Assembly: GCA_947259925.1 (NCBI GenBank)
Contig: CAMYOG010000037.1
Location: 43,160 to 107,159, forward strand
Origin: Thermoanaerobaculia bacterium
Lineage (GTDB): Bacteria > Acidobacteriota > Thermoanaerobaculia > Multivoradales > JAHEKO01
Length of the DNA stretch: 64,000 nt
Direction: 5' to 3'
Made by a program: the position numbers and the translations under genes. The notes under the pieces are model-generated. The model did not search any database. It was not told the origin of the DNA and saw only the letters and a list, made by a program, of their open reading frames with translations. Below are positions 38,478 to 46,977 of this stretch, piece by piece; the stretch's first letter is position 1, and each line of letters opens with the position of its first letter.

Positions 38478-38654
38478 CGGAACCTCCTGTTTTCCACCGC
38501 CCGCTTTCGGGAATTCCGATCGAAAGCCGGTGCCGCGGCGACGCACACGCTGGAAAATGGATTCCCGCGGACGGTACCCGGAGACAATGAGAAAAAACCC
38601 CTGGTTCTCACACACCCGAAGGGGTGGGAACGGCCCGCGCCTACGGGTAGAGGC

Positions 38655-38661
38655 TTATACT
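38655..38661 (+). promoter_or_regulatory. -10 hexamer placed for a leaderless hpt transcript
   Basis: TATACT at 38656-38661 is separated from ATG 38668 by 6 nt, which would put the transcription start at or next to the start codon. No Shine-Dalgarno precedes the ATG. The -35 is not recognisable. Confidence 0.5.
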
Positions 38662-38667
38662 CGGCTC

Positions 38668-39204
38668 ATGCGCGACCAGGCCCTCGAGGTACTGATCAGC
38701 GAAGACGAGATTCGTGAGCGGGTGGCGGCGCTTGCCGAGCGCATCTCGAGCGACTACGCCCAGGCGAACGATCTTTTGCTGGTCGGGGTCCTGCGCGGCG
38801 CGTTCATCTTCCTCGCGGACCTGGCGCGGCTACTGACCGTGCCGCACAAGATCGACTTCATCTCCCTGTCGAGCTACGAGCGGGGCGACCGCCCGACGGG
38901 CGCTGTGCGGCTGCTGCTCGATCTGCGGAGCGAGATCGAGGGCCGCGACATCCTCATCGTCGAGGACATCGTCGACACCGGCCACACCCTCGAATACCTG
39001 AAGCAGAGTCTCTCGGCACGCCGGCCCGCATCGCTCAAGACCTGCGCCCTGACCCAGAAGCCGGCTCGCCACGAGGTGCCGGTCGAGATCGACTATCTCG
39101 GCTTCGAGATTCCGGACGTCTGGGTCGTCGGCTACGGGCTCGACTTCGAAGACCGCTTCCGGACGCTGCCGCACATCGCGGTGATCGACCCGACAAGCGG
39201 CTAG
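38668..39204 (+). CDS. hpt: Hypoxanthine phosphoribosyltransferase
   Basis: 178 aa. Purine salvage enzyme: hypoxanthine (or guanine) + PRPP to IMP (GMP). Motifs: flexible pyrophosphate loop LVGVLRGAFIFLADL, SLSSYERGDRPTG, the PRPP-binding signature ILIVEDIVDTGHTL (residues 95-108), Lys in LTQKPARHEVPVEIDYLG, and the C-terminal base-binding region VWVVGYGLDFEDRFRTLP. Length is normal. ATG 38668 seems leaderless. Stands alone between the cytochrome gene (divergent) and the oxidoreductase operon (convergent). Confidence 0.95.
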   Translation: MRDQALEVLISEDEIRERVAALAERISSDYAQANDLLLVGVLRGAFIFLADLARLLTVPHKIDFISLSSYERGDRPTGAVRLLLDLRSEIEGRDILIVEDIVDTGHTLEYLKQSLSARRPASLKTCALTQKPARHEVPVEIDYLGFEIPDVWVVGYGLDFEDRFRTLPHIAVIDPTSG

Positions 39205-39252
39205 CCCTCTCGATCCAGGTGTTGGTCAACATCGGCGAAGGCCCCGCCGAAT

Positions 39253-39276
39253 AGTCAACCTGTCCCCGAATTGACT
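39253..39276. repeat. Inverted repeat AGTCAA...TTGACT around an AACCTGTCCCC core
   Basis: AGTCAA (39253-39258) and TTGACT (39271-39276) flank CCTGTCCCCGAA at the convergent junction of hpt and porB; the right arm touches the porB stop codon. It resembles a dispersed intergenic repeat with a CCTGTCCCC core, and could double as a 3'-end hairpin. Family membership is from memory only. Confidence 0.45.
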
Positions 39277-40199
39277 CAGACCACCACGGTCTCGCGATAG
39301 GGGAACTTCTCGGCCAGCGCTTCGAGACGAGCGAACCGCTGTCTGCAGCTCGCGATCACCGCCTCGAGATCGATCTTCTCCATCGGGAATCGTCCCTGGC
39401 GCTCGAAGTACCCGGTGGCGTCGGTCCACTCGGGGCGATCGTTGATCCGGTACCAGGCGCCGTCCCAGACCTCGTAGAGCGGAAAGAGCCCGCTCTTGAC
39501 CGCGATCCGCACCAGCTCGACGGACTCGGCCGGATCGGACTTCCAGCCGGTCGGGCAGGGCGAGTGGATCAGCAGGAATCGCAGGCCGTCGCAGGCCAGC
39601 GCGGTCTCGAGCTTGCGCGCGAAGTCCTCGGGGTGGGCGATCGACAGCGTGGCCGCGTACGGCACCTCGTGCGCGGCCAGGATCGTCATCACGTCCTTCT
39701 TGCCCTCGAGCTTGCCGCCCGGCGTCGTCGTGGTGCGTGCCCCGGCAGGGGTCGCCGACGACCGCTGACCGCCGGTGTTGCCGTAGATCTCGTTGTCGTA
39801 GCAGATGTAGAGCAGGTTCTCGTTCCGCTCCGCCGCCGCCGAGAGGGTGGCGATGCCGATGTCGTAGGTGCCGCCGTCTCCCGCCCAGCAGATCACCTGG
39901 CCCGCTTCACCGTTCAGATCGCGAACGCTGGCGAGGCCGGAAGCGAAGGCGGGAGCCGAGGCGAAGGTCGACGCCGCCACCGGCACACCGTAGGCGGTGG
40001 TCGGATAACCGCCAGCCGTGACGATGCCACAGCACGCCGGTATCACCAGCATGCTCCGCTCGTTCGCCGCCTCCAGGGCCCGCCCGAGCATGGTCAGGCC
40101 GATGCTCATGCCGCACCCACCGCAGTTGGTGTTGCCAGGGCGCAGCAGACACTCGTCAGTGCACGGAATGTGGAGGCCCTCGTTCGTTTCGATGCTCAT
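39276..40199 (-). CDS. porB: 2-oxoacid:ferredoxin oxidoreductase beta subunit (pyruvate type likely)
   Basis: 307 aa. Binds thiamine diphosphate and one 4Fe-4S cluster. Cysteines 13, 17, 26 and 29 at the N-terminus (CTDECLLRPGNTNCGGCG), TPP/Mg motif GDGGTYDIG...YDNEIYGNTGGQ, and the pyruvate-oxidoreductase-like stretch TPAGARTTTTPGGK. ATG 40199 overlaps the porA stop by one base (TGATG), so the subunits are coupled. Converts pyruvate (or another 2-oxoacid) to acyl-CoA, CO2 and reduced ferredoxin together with the two upstream genes. Confidence 0.93.
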   Translation of the reverse strand: MSIETNEGLHIPCTDECLLRPGNTNCGGCGMSIGLTMLGRALEAANERSMLVIPACCGIVTAGGYPTTAYGVPVAASTFASAPAFASGLASVRDLNGEAGQVICWAGDGGTYDIGIATLSAAAERNENLLYICYDNEIYGNTGGQRSSATPAGARTTTTPGGKLEGKKDVMTILAAHEVPYAATLSIAHPEDFARKLETALACDGLRFLLIHSPCPTGWKSDPAESVELVRIAVKSGLFPLYEVWDGAWYRINDRPEWTDATGYFERQGRFPMEKIDLEAVIASCRQRFARLEALAEKFPYRETVVV

Positions 40200-41389
40200 C
40201 AGTGGGTGCCCTCCGCGGTCTCGACGCCGACCCAGAGCGGCGCCGTCGGCTGACCTCGATCGCCGATGTCGGCGACCACTTCTTCGACGATCTCGGGTGT
40301 GACGTCGCCGCCGCACAGGCCGGTCAGATAGCCCTGGATCAGGAGATCATCCCGGTGTCTCTGGAAGGTCGCCCGGATCTCCTGCCAGAAGACACCACCC
40401 ATGCCGGCGCCGTAGTTCCGGTCGAGGACGGCCACCTTCAAGGCCGAGCCGCATGCCCGCCGGAGAGCCGTCTCGGGGAACGGCCGGAAGAGCTTCATCT
40501 TGATCAGCCCGATCGCCTCGCCCGCCGCGCGCCGGCGGCGGACGACTTCGCGCGCCGTCGTGGCGATCGAGCCCGACGCGACCAGGACTGTCTCGGCGTC
40601 ATCGGTCTCGAACGCCTCGATCGCGCCACCCGGGTCGCGGCTGAAGACGCCGTCGAACGCCTCGCGGCACTCCTCGAGGACCTCGGGGACCCGTCGCATC
40701 GCGAGCTCGATGTCGAGTCGCTGGCGAGCCGCCTCATGGGGCCAGACCAGCCCGCCGATCGTCCGCGGCTCGTCGTAGCGCAGTCGGTGCGGAAGGTCCA
40801 GGTCCGGCAGGTACGAGTCGATGTCCTTCTGCTCCGGCAGCTCGGCCTCGCTCGCCGTATGGGACATCACGAAGGCGTCCATGGCGACCATCACGGGCAA
40901 CATGATCCGCGCGTCCTCGGCCAGGCGGAACGCCAGCAGGGTCGTGTCGAGCACCTCCTGGTTGGTCTCGCAGTAGAGCTGGATCCAGGGCAGATCACGC
41001 AACATCAGGGTATCGCCCTGGTCGACCCAGATGTTCCAGGGCGGTCCGAGGGTCCGGTTGACCGCCACCATGACGATCGGCAGGCGGTAGTACCCGGCGA
41101 CCATGATGTTCTCGACCATGTAGGCGATGCCGTTCGACGAGCTGGCGGTGAATGCGCGCGCCCCGCCCAGCGCGGCGCCGATCGAGACACCCATCGCACT
41201 GTGCTCGCTCTCCACCGGCACGACCCGCCCCTTGGTGAAGTCGAAGCTCGCCACCCGCTCCACGATCTCGGTCTGCGGCGTGATCGGGTAGATCCCGCAG
41301 ACGACGCCGCGCGCGTTCCGGTTCGCCTCTCCGGCGGCGCTCAACGCGTAGCCGGCAGCATGATTCCCCGTGATCATCTGCACCGACAT
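40199..41389 (-). CDS. porA: 2-oxoacid:ferredoxin oxidoreductase alpha subunit
   Basis: 396 aa from ATG 41389. GNHAAGYALSAAGEANRNAR, YPITPQTEIVERVASF (the conserved YPITPxTE) and ESEHSAMGVSIGAALGGARA are characteristic of the alpha/domain I subunit, followed by domain II with VASGSIATTAREVVRRRRAAG and LKMKLFRPFP-like ends. Forms the substrate channel with PorB. It starts 20 nt downstream of the fused gamma gene and overlaps porB by one base; the order gamma-alpha-beta matches archaeal-type four-domain POR. Confidence 0.94.
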   Translation of the reverse strand: MSVQMITGNHAAGYALSAAGEANRNARGVVCGIYPITPQTEIVERVASFDFTKGRVVPVESEHSAMGVSIGAALGGARAFTASSSNGIAYMVENIMVAGYYRLPIVMVAVNRTLGPPWNIWVDQGDTLMLRDLPWIQLYCETNQEVLDTTLLAFRLAEDARIMLPVMVAMDAFVMSHTASEAELPEQKDIDSYLPDLDLPHRLRYDEPRTIGGLVWPHEAARQRLDIELAMRRVPEVLEECREAFDGVFSRDPGGAIEAFETDDAETVLVASGSIATTAREVVRRRRAAGEAIGLIKMKLFRPFPETALRRACGSALKVAVLDRNYGAGMGGVFWQEIRATFQRHRDDLLIQGYLTGLCGGDVTPEIVEEVVADIGDRGQPTAPLWVGVETAEGTH

Positions 41390-41409
41390 GGCTCTCTCCC
41401 GGCTCGCGC

Positions 41410-43656
41410 CTATAGATGGCTCATGAAGATGACGTCGCGCGGACACTCGGCCGCGCACACGCCGCATCCCTTGCAGAACGAATAGTCGAAGACGAACTCG
41501 TGCCCGACCCGCTTCAGGACTCCCTCCGGGCAGTAGGTCACGCACCGATCGCACTCGTTGCAGCCGCCGCACGAAAGGCAGCGCCGCGCCTCGCCCGGGT
41601 CGACCAGACCGGTATGGACCTCGTCGAAGTTGGAGATCCGCTCCCAGGGCATCTTGTGGCCGCCGTGGGCCGGCGGGACGCGCTCGAAGAGGTGCATGCG
41701 CAGCGCCTCGGGCTGGACGACGTGGTCGCTCCAGACGTCGACCGGTCGGCGTGCGTCCCGGCCGCTCGGCTCACCGAGGAGCTCGCCGCTGAGGGTCTCG
41801 TGGATGTGTAGAGCCGCCCGCCGGCCGCTGCCGATCGCACCCGCCACCGTGCCATCACGAGTCGCCAGATCGCCGATCGCGTAGACCGGCGTCTCGAGCA
41901 GGCCGAGGAGCTGCCGTTCTTCGCGCACCTCGGTCCCCTCGGGGAAGACCGCGAGATCGGGCGACTGACCGAGTGCCAGGATGACCCGATCGCAGGCGAG
42001 CTCGAAGTCCGATCCTTCGACCTCGACCGGCCGCCGGCGACCGGACTCGTCCGCCGCGCCCAGCTCCATCTGCCGGCAGGAGAGGTGGTAGTGCTTCTCT
42101 CCCGGGCCGGCGCCGTTGGAGCGGATCGCGATCGGCTGGGTGAGAAACTCGATCTCGACGCCCTCCTCGATGCCCTGATCGATCTCCTCGGGAATCGCCG
42201 GCATCTCGAGCCGGGTGCGCCGGTAGACGATCGTCACCTGCTCGGCGCCGAGACGGAGCGCCGAGCGCGCCGCGTCGAGCGCGGTGTTGCCGCCGCCGAC
42301 CACGATCACGATCTCACCGTCGACCCTCATCTCGCCCCGGCTCGAGCGCTCGAGGAAATCGAGGCCTTGCATCACGGCGTCCGCTTCGGCCATCCCGAGA
42401 CGCAGGGACTGCAGCTCCTGCAGGCCGGTCGCCACCAGGACCGCTTCGTGCTCGCCGGCGAGGCGCAGGAGCTCGGGTCGATCGATCCGGGCATCGGTCC
42501 GGGTCCGAACGCCCAGATCGAGAATCCGCCCTACCTCACGGTCGACGACGTCGTCGGGCAACCGGTACCCCGGGATCCCGGTGCGCAACAGGCCGCCGAT
42601 CTCGTCCGCCGCCTCGAACAGCGTCACCCGGTAGCCGAAGCGCGCCAGATGGTAGGCGGCGGTCAGACCCGCCGGCCCCGATCCGACGACCGCGATCCGC
42701 TCCGAGCGCGGCTCGGCCGACTCCAGCTCGCACTGTCCATGGTCCGCGGCGTAGCGCTCCAGGTCGCGCACGTTGACCGCGCCGTCGAAGGCGATCCGGT
42801 TGCAGTTCTCCATGCACGGAGCCGGACAGACGCGACCGCAGACGCCCGGCAGCGGCGACGTCGCGAGCAGGATCGCCAGCGCCTCGTCGAGCCGCTCCGC
42901 CGCCAGCGCTTGCAGGAACGCCCGCACGTCGTTGCCGGCCGGGCAGACGTGATTGCACGGCGCGACCTGCTGCTGACGTTTCGGCTGCTGCACGGCCCAC
43001 TGGCCGGTACGGATGCCGGGCAGGAGGTCGCGGCCGCCCTCCAGGAAGCTCGGTAGAGGCGGGGCCTCCGCGGCCGCCTCGGCCCGCGTCTCCTCGGGCG
43101 GCGAGAGCAGCTTCTGATCCATCCGGACCTCGTCCCAGGCCTGCGCCGCGGCGATCTCGTTGCCACCCTTGAAGCCGAGCTCGCCGAACGCCGCGATGAC
43201 CTGATCGAGCTCGATCCCGATGGCGCGCCCGACCGCCCCCGAGAGCGCGGTGTTGACGATCGGCAGGCTGCGGGTTCCGAGACCGTGCTGCTTCGCGATC
43301 GCGGTTGCATCGACCGTGGCGAGCCGGAAGTCGGGGAACTTCGACCTGAACGACGCCGGCTCCTCGGGGCTGTTGAGCACGATCCAGCCACCCCGCTTCA
43401 ACCCGTCGGAGACCGCCCGTCCGATGAGCGTCGGATCGAGCACCACGACGTGGTCGGGCTCGTAGATCAGATTGCGATTCTGAATCGGCTCGTCGGAGTA
43501 GCGGCAGAACGCCTGGATCGGCGCTCCCGAGCGCTCGGCGGCATACAGACCGAACGCCTGAACGGAATCCCCTTCGAGGAAGCGTGCCGTGGCGATGATC
43601 TTCGCCAGCGTTACGCCCCCCTGACCTCCCCTACCGTGGATTCGAATCTCGACCAT
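41410..43656 (-). CDS. Fused POR gamma subunit - GltD-like NAD(P)H flavoprotein - ferredoxin
   Basis: 748 aa. AGGAGG 7 nt before ATG 43656 excludes the longer open frame. Residues 1-180: gamma subunit (IRIHGRGGQGGVTLAKIIAT, AFGLYAAERSGAPIQAF). 230-300: Cys-rich 4Fe-4S helical domain of the GltD/dihydropyrimidine dehydrogenase type (Cys234, 238, 273, 277, 281, 285). 320-640: two Rossmann domains, FAD site GSGPAG (325-330) and NADPH site GGGNTA (454-459), and the second FAD contact AIGDLATRDGTVAGAI. 690-748: ferredoxin-like with Cys 693-709 and CKGCGVCAAECP (728-739), normally the separate delta subunit. It would link pyruvate oxidation to NAD(P)H. First gene of gamma-alpha-beta. Confidence 0.93.
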   Translation of the reverse strand: MVEIRIHGRGGQGGVTLAKIIATARFLEGDSVQAFGLYAAERSGAPIQAFCRYSDEPIQNRNLIYEPDHVVVLDPTLIGRAVSDGLKRGGWIVLNSPEEPASFRSKFPDFRLATVDATAIAKQHGLGTRSLPIVNTALSGAVGRAIGIELDQVIAAFGELGFKGGNEIAAAQAWDEVRMDQKLLSPPEETRAEAAAEAPPLPSFLEGGRDLLPGIRTGQWAVQQPKRQQQVAPCNHVCPAGNDVRAFLQALAAERLDEALAILLATSPLPGVCGRVCPAPCMENCNRIAFDGAVNVRDLERYAADHGQCELESAEPRSERIAVVGSGPAGLTAAYHLARFGYRVTLFEAADEIGGLLRTGIPGYRLPDDVVDREVGRILDLGVRTRTDARIDRPELLRLAGEHEAVLVATGLQELQSLRLGMAEADAVMQGLDFLERSSRGEMRVDGEIVIVVGGGNTALDAARSALRLGAEQVTIVYRRTRLEMPAIPEEIDQGIEEGVEIEFLTQPIAIRSNGAGPGEKHYHLSCRQMELGAADESGRRRPVEVEGSDFELACDRVILALGQSPDLAVFPEGTEVREERQLLGLLETPVYAIGDLATRDGTVAGAIGSGRRAALHIHETLSGELLGEPSGRDARRPVDVWSDHVVQPEALRMHLFERVPPAHGGHKMPWERISNFDEVHTGLVDPGEARRCLSCGGCNECDRCVTYCPEGVLKRVGHEFVFDYSFCKGCGVCAAECPRDVIFMSHL

Positions 43657-43812
43657 CGGCGCCCTCCTGCGGTCCCTGCCCACCCGAGGCCGGCGGCGAC
43701 CGTGCCACGAACGGGATCGACAGAGCCCCAGTCGATGTTGCGCGGGCGGGCGGCGATCCGGAACACCCGGCCAGGCGGCCTCGGACCCACCCACCCAAGC
43801 AGGCAGTTCCGG

Positions 43813-44925
43813 TCAGATCATCGGGGTCGGGATGTCGCCCCAGATGACGTGGTCCGGCGGCTGCGAGGATCCGAGCACCGAGCCCGAGTCGAGATCGACG
43901 CGCACGATCAGCATCGGATCGCGGCCGTGGGCTCGAGTCACGATCTGCCGGCCGCGGGCGTCGGCGTGGAGACGCGCCCTGGTGAACAGGACCTTGAAGC
44001 GGCCGCGCTCGAACTCGCCCGTCCGGTGGCCGCCGCCGATCTGCCGGATCTCCTCTTCCGTATGAAGCGGCAGATCGGGCAGAAACCAGTCGATCGGAAC
44101 CACGTAGACCACGAAGCGCGCCTCGGCACCGGCCCGTGCGATCAGCTCGCTCACCGCCTCGGCCGAAGAGGCGATCTCCCAGGCCCTCTCGAGCTCCTCG
44201 GTGGTCAGCACGGCGGGTGACAGCACGGCCGTCGAGTCGCGATAGATCGCGCTGACCCGGTTTAGCGAGTACGCGCGAAGGGCGAACGCTGCGCCGAGGC
44301 CGAGCGCCAGCGTAAGGGCGGCCATGGCGGCGAGCCGGCCGGGGCGCATCCGACCGGGAGCTGCCGCGGCGCGCCTCGAGAAGCGCGGCAGGATCCTGCC
44401 GGTCCGGGTCAGATACTCACGGTAGCTGTCGCCGTACTTTGCGAGACATCTCTCCTCCTCCCAGCGCGCCAGAAGGTAGTAGACGAAGATCATGACGAGG
44501 TAGCTGATCAGGACCAGGAACCGGGGCCAGATGAGGACCACACCGAAGCCGAGCACCGCCAGGGCCAGGTACTGGGGATGACGCACCCACCGGTAGAGAC
44601 CTCCGGTCACCGCGCCCCGCCGGAGGAGCTTGCTGCCGTAGATCTGCACCGCGCCGACCAGGAAGGCGAGCAGACCCGTCGCCGCGATCAGGAAACCGGC
44701 TCCCTTGAGCGCGTTCAGCACCGGACTCGCGGTGGCCGAGAAGTGTGGCAGGAAGAATCCGGTCAGCCACGAGGTGGCCGGCGAAGCGTGGAAGACGTTC
44801 AGGACCGGCCCGTACGCGGCGTAGAAATGCAGGGCGAACGGACTGATCATGAACAGGAACTCGAGCACGACGAGGAAGTAGAACGCCCAGATGGCGGGCT
44901 TCAGGACTCCGTGGCGATCGCTCAT
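43813..44925 (-). CDS. Isoprenylcysteine methyltransferase-like (ICMT/PEMT) membrane protein with extra C-terminal domain
   Basis: 370 aa. Five or so membrane helices in the first 210 residues, then the ICMT/PEMT signature TGGLYRWVRHPQYLALAVLG and the ARWEEERCLAKYGDSYREY finish that binds AdoMet in phospholipid and protein methyltransferases. A second hydrophobic helix (LAAMAALTLALGLGAAFALR) then leads to about 130 residues of soluble sequence (EELERAWEIASSAEAVSELI, FVVYVVPIDWFLPDLPL) not usual for the family and not recognised. GGAGGG before ATG 44925. Substrate unknown; divergent from a small HExxH protein. Confidence 0.82.
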   Translation of the reverse strand: MSDRHGVLKPAIWAFYFLVVLEFLFMISPFALHFYAAYGPVLNVFHASPATSWLTGFFLPHFSATASPVLNALKGAGFLIAATGLLAFLVGAVQIYGSKLLRRGAVTGGLYRWVRHPQYLALAVLGFGVVLIWPRFLVLISYLVMIFVYYLLARWEEERCLAKYGDSYREYLTRTGRILPRFSRRAAAAPGRMRPGRLAAMAALTLALGLGAAFALRAYSLNRVSAIYRDSTAVLSPAVLTTEELERAWEIASSAEAVSELIARAGAEARFVVYVVPIDWFLPDLPLHTEEEIRQIGGGHRTGEFERGRFKVLFTRARLHADARGRQIVTRAHGRDPMLIVRVDLDSGSVLGSSQPPDHVIWGDIPTPMI

Positions 44926-44986
44926 GTCGACCCTCCATCTGTAGGTACGCCGGCGGGCGGCGGCTATTTCGAGTATCTTCTCGACC

Positions 44987-45412
44987 ATGTCGGTAGGCAC
45001 CGGTTTCCTCCGAGCGCTGCTCTATCTGTGGGCACTGCCCAACAGCCTGGTCGGACTGGCGGCGATGGCCCTCGGCCGTATCGGCGGCGCTCGGGCGGCT
45101 CTCACCGACGGCGTTCTCGAGGTGCACGGACCCGGGGTGGAGCGCCTTCTCGCCGCGCTTCCGGTCCGCTTCAAGGTGCGCGCGATCACACTCGGGCACG
45201 TCGTTTTGGGCTGCGATCGCGAGTCGCTGGAAGCGACGCGGGTCCACGAGCGAGCCCACGTCGAACAGGCCCAGCGATGGGGACCGGCGTTCCTGCCCGC
45301 CTATCTGTTGGCGAGCGCCTACGCCTGGGCTCGCGGCGGCGACGCCTACCTGGACAACGTCTTCGAACGCCAGGCCCGGGCGGCCGAGCGGCGGGCCTTC
45401 GAAGGGGGCTAG
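44987..45412 (+). CDS. Small HExxH putative metalloprotein
   Basis: 141 aa, unknown family. A hydrophobic N-terminus (LLYLWALPNSLVGLAAMALG) is followed by a beta segment (DGVLEVHGPGVERLLAALPV) and a zincin-like His87-Glu88-Arg-Ala-His91 (VHERAHVEQAQRWG); His71 and Glu93 are possible third ligands. The tail LDNVFERQARAAERRAFEGG is charged. Reads as a membrane-attached minimal metallopeptidase or zinc-binding protein (inference). Its start is 61 bp from the divergent ICMT-like gene, hinting at shared control. Confidence 0.65.
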   Translation: MSVGTGFLRALLYLWALPNSLVGLAAMALGRIGGARAALTDGVLEVHGPGVERLLAALPVRFKVRAITLGHVVLGCDRESLEATRVHERAHVEQAQRWGPAFLPAYLLASAYAWARGGDAYLDNVFERQARAAERRAFEGG

Positions 45413-45535
45413 CCCCTGTGTTACGATTTTCTTAATCTGGCCAGGTAACGGGTGCCCGGCGAGCTCAGCCCGTCGCCCGCAGGTCTCTCGTCGAGGTCCC
45501 GTCCTCTCGAATCGCCCGCCTGGAAGAGCCTCCTC

Positions 45536-46966
45536 TTGTCGAAATTCATCTCCTGGAAGACTACGGCTCTCGCCTTGACCGCTCTGGCCTCGCTGACCGG
45601 CGCGGGCGCCGCCCTCGCCGCCGAGAGGCTTCACATCATCACCTTCGACGAGCCACGCAACGCCTTCGCCTCGGGCGATGCCGTGCGCTCGATCCGGACC
45701 ACCGCCGGAACCGTGGTGGTTCACGGTGAGGCGCCGCGCAATCCCGACCCGAACGACGCGATGATCTTCGACGCGACGTGCTCCGCCTGGTGCGATGACA
45801 CGGGCGTGAGCAGCCACCGCTGCGGCCGCTGCACCGGGGGCGATCACGACCTCAAGCACCCCGACCAGGGCAACATTCTGATCGTCAGTGAGAGCGGCCT
45901 GAGGGCGAGCCCGAGCGACTCGGGCTTCGGCGGGCTGCTCAGCTTCGACTTCTCCCGAATCGGGCTGGTGCGGATCGAGTCGCTCACGGCGCTCGATCTC
46001 GAAGCGAACACGCCGGCCGTCGCACGCTTCTATCGGGGCTACGAGCTGATCGTGACGGAAGAGCTGCCAGCGGTCGGAGACGGCGGTCGTGGCATCGCTC
46101 ATTTGGGCGTCGCGCACGTCGAACGGATGGAGATCGAGTTCGAAGGCTCGGGAGCGGTCGACGACGTGGCGTTCTGCGTCGGCGATGCAGCCGATCTCGA
46201 GTGCGCGACTCTGGCGATCACCGCAAGCGGGCCGACGCCGACCGTCGACCCCGGCGGTAGCCGGGTCTCCCCCACCCCGGAGGAACGCGGCGGCTCGAGC
46301 GAAGCGGCGGGCACCGTCGGCGACCCGGGAGCTCCAAGCCGAGAGCTGATGACCGGCGATTCTGAGGGCGACCTACTTGACGCTCCGAGCCTGCCCGCCG
46401 GAACCGCGGGCACGGTGGGCGGGCTCGAGGCTGGGGAAGGCGAACCCAGCCGCGGGGCGGATCCGGTGTCGGTTTCCGGAAGCGGAGGCACCATTGGCCG
46501 ACCGGAGGGCGGCCTGGGCACAGGCGACGACGGGAAAGAGCCGACCGGAGCTCTCGCGACCAGCGGCTCGCCCCGAGCCAACGGTGGCCCGACCGCCACA
46601 ACCGATCGTGCCGCCTCCGGCGGCTCGTCGGCGGATTCCCGGGTCGGGCGCGGCGGCACCGGTGAGCCTGGTATACAGCGGTCGAACGGCGAACCGATCG
46701 CTTCGGACAGCAGCGGTGCGACCCCGCCGGGGCCGGAGGGACGGCTGGCGCCATGGATCTGGATCTTGCTGCTACTGATCGCGCTGACCATTCTCCTCGC
46801 CCCACGGCTCCGGGCTCTCCGTAGCAGCGACTACGGGCTCAGGAGCGATCGGAACCTGGAGCGTTGTTGGGTCAGCGCACCGCGCTTCGACGGACCCGAC
46901 TACCGGCTCGACGTGCGGCTGCGTGGCGCGCCCGATCCCGGCAGCCAGACCCTGAGCGAGAACTGA
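45536..46966 (+). CDS. Stalked type I surface protein of unknown function
   Basis: About 476 aa from TTG 45536 (GGAAGAG 7 nt upstream; a longer GTG-initiated reading from 45452 is possible). Signal peptide (WKTTALALTALASLTGAGAA, ALA-A). The ectodomain to about residue 240 looks beta-rich with six cysteines in its first part (CSAWCDDTGVSSHRCGRCTG) and ends with GAVDDVAFCVG, a C-terminal strand common in surface beta-sandwich domains. Residues 245-410 are low-complexity Gly/Ser/Thr/Pro, like a mucin or glycosylated stalk. The membrane helix PWIWILLLLIALTILLAPRL is followed by about 55 cytosolic residues. Eleven nt precede the next gene, so the pair is an operon. Confidence 0.7.
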   Translation: MSKFISWKTTALALTALASLTGAGAALAAERLHIITFDEPRNAFASGDAVRSIRTTAGTVVVHGEAPRNPDPNDAMIFDATCSAWCDDTGVSSHRCGRCTGGDHDLKHPDQGNILIVSESGLRASPSDSGFGGLLSFDFSRIGLVRIESLTALDLEANTPAVARFYRGYELIVTEELPAVGDGGRGIAHLGVAHVERMEIEFEGSGAVDDVAFCVGDAADLECATLAITASGPTPTVDPGGSRVSPTPEERGGSSEAAGTVGDPGAPSRELMTGDSEGDLLDAPSLPAGTAGTVGGLEAGEGEPSRGADPVSVSGSGGTIGRPEGGLGTGDDGKEPTGALATSGSPRANGGPTATTDRAASGGSSADSRVGRGGTGEPGIQRSNGEPIASDSSGATPPGPEGRLAPWIWILLLLIALTILLAPRLRALRSSDYGLRSDRNLERCWVSAPRFDGPDYRLDVRLRGAPDPGSQTLSEN

Positions 46967-46977
46967 GCGAGAGACCC

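Noticed and set aside
40202..41485. 427-codon plus-strand frame across porA
   Set aside because: Antisense of the oxidoreductase alpha subunit; composition typical of shadow frames in GC-rich DNA.
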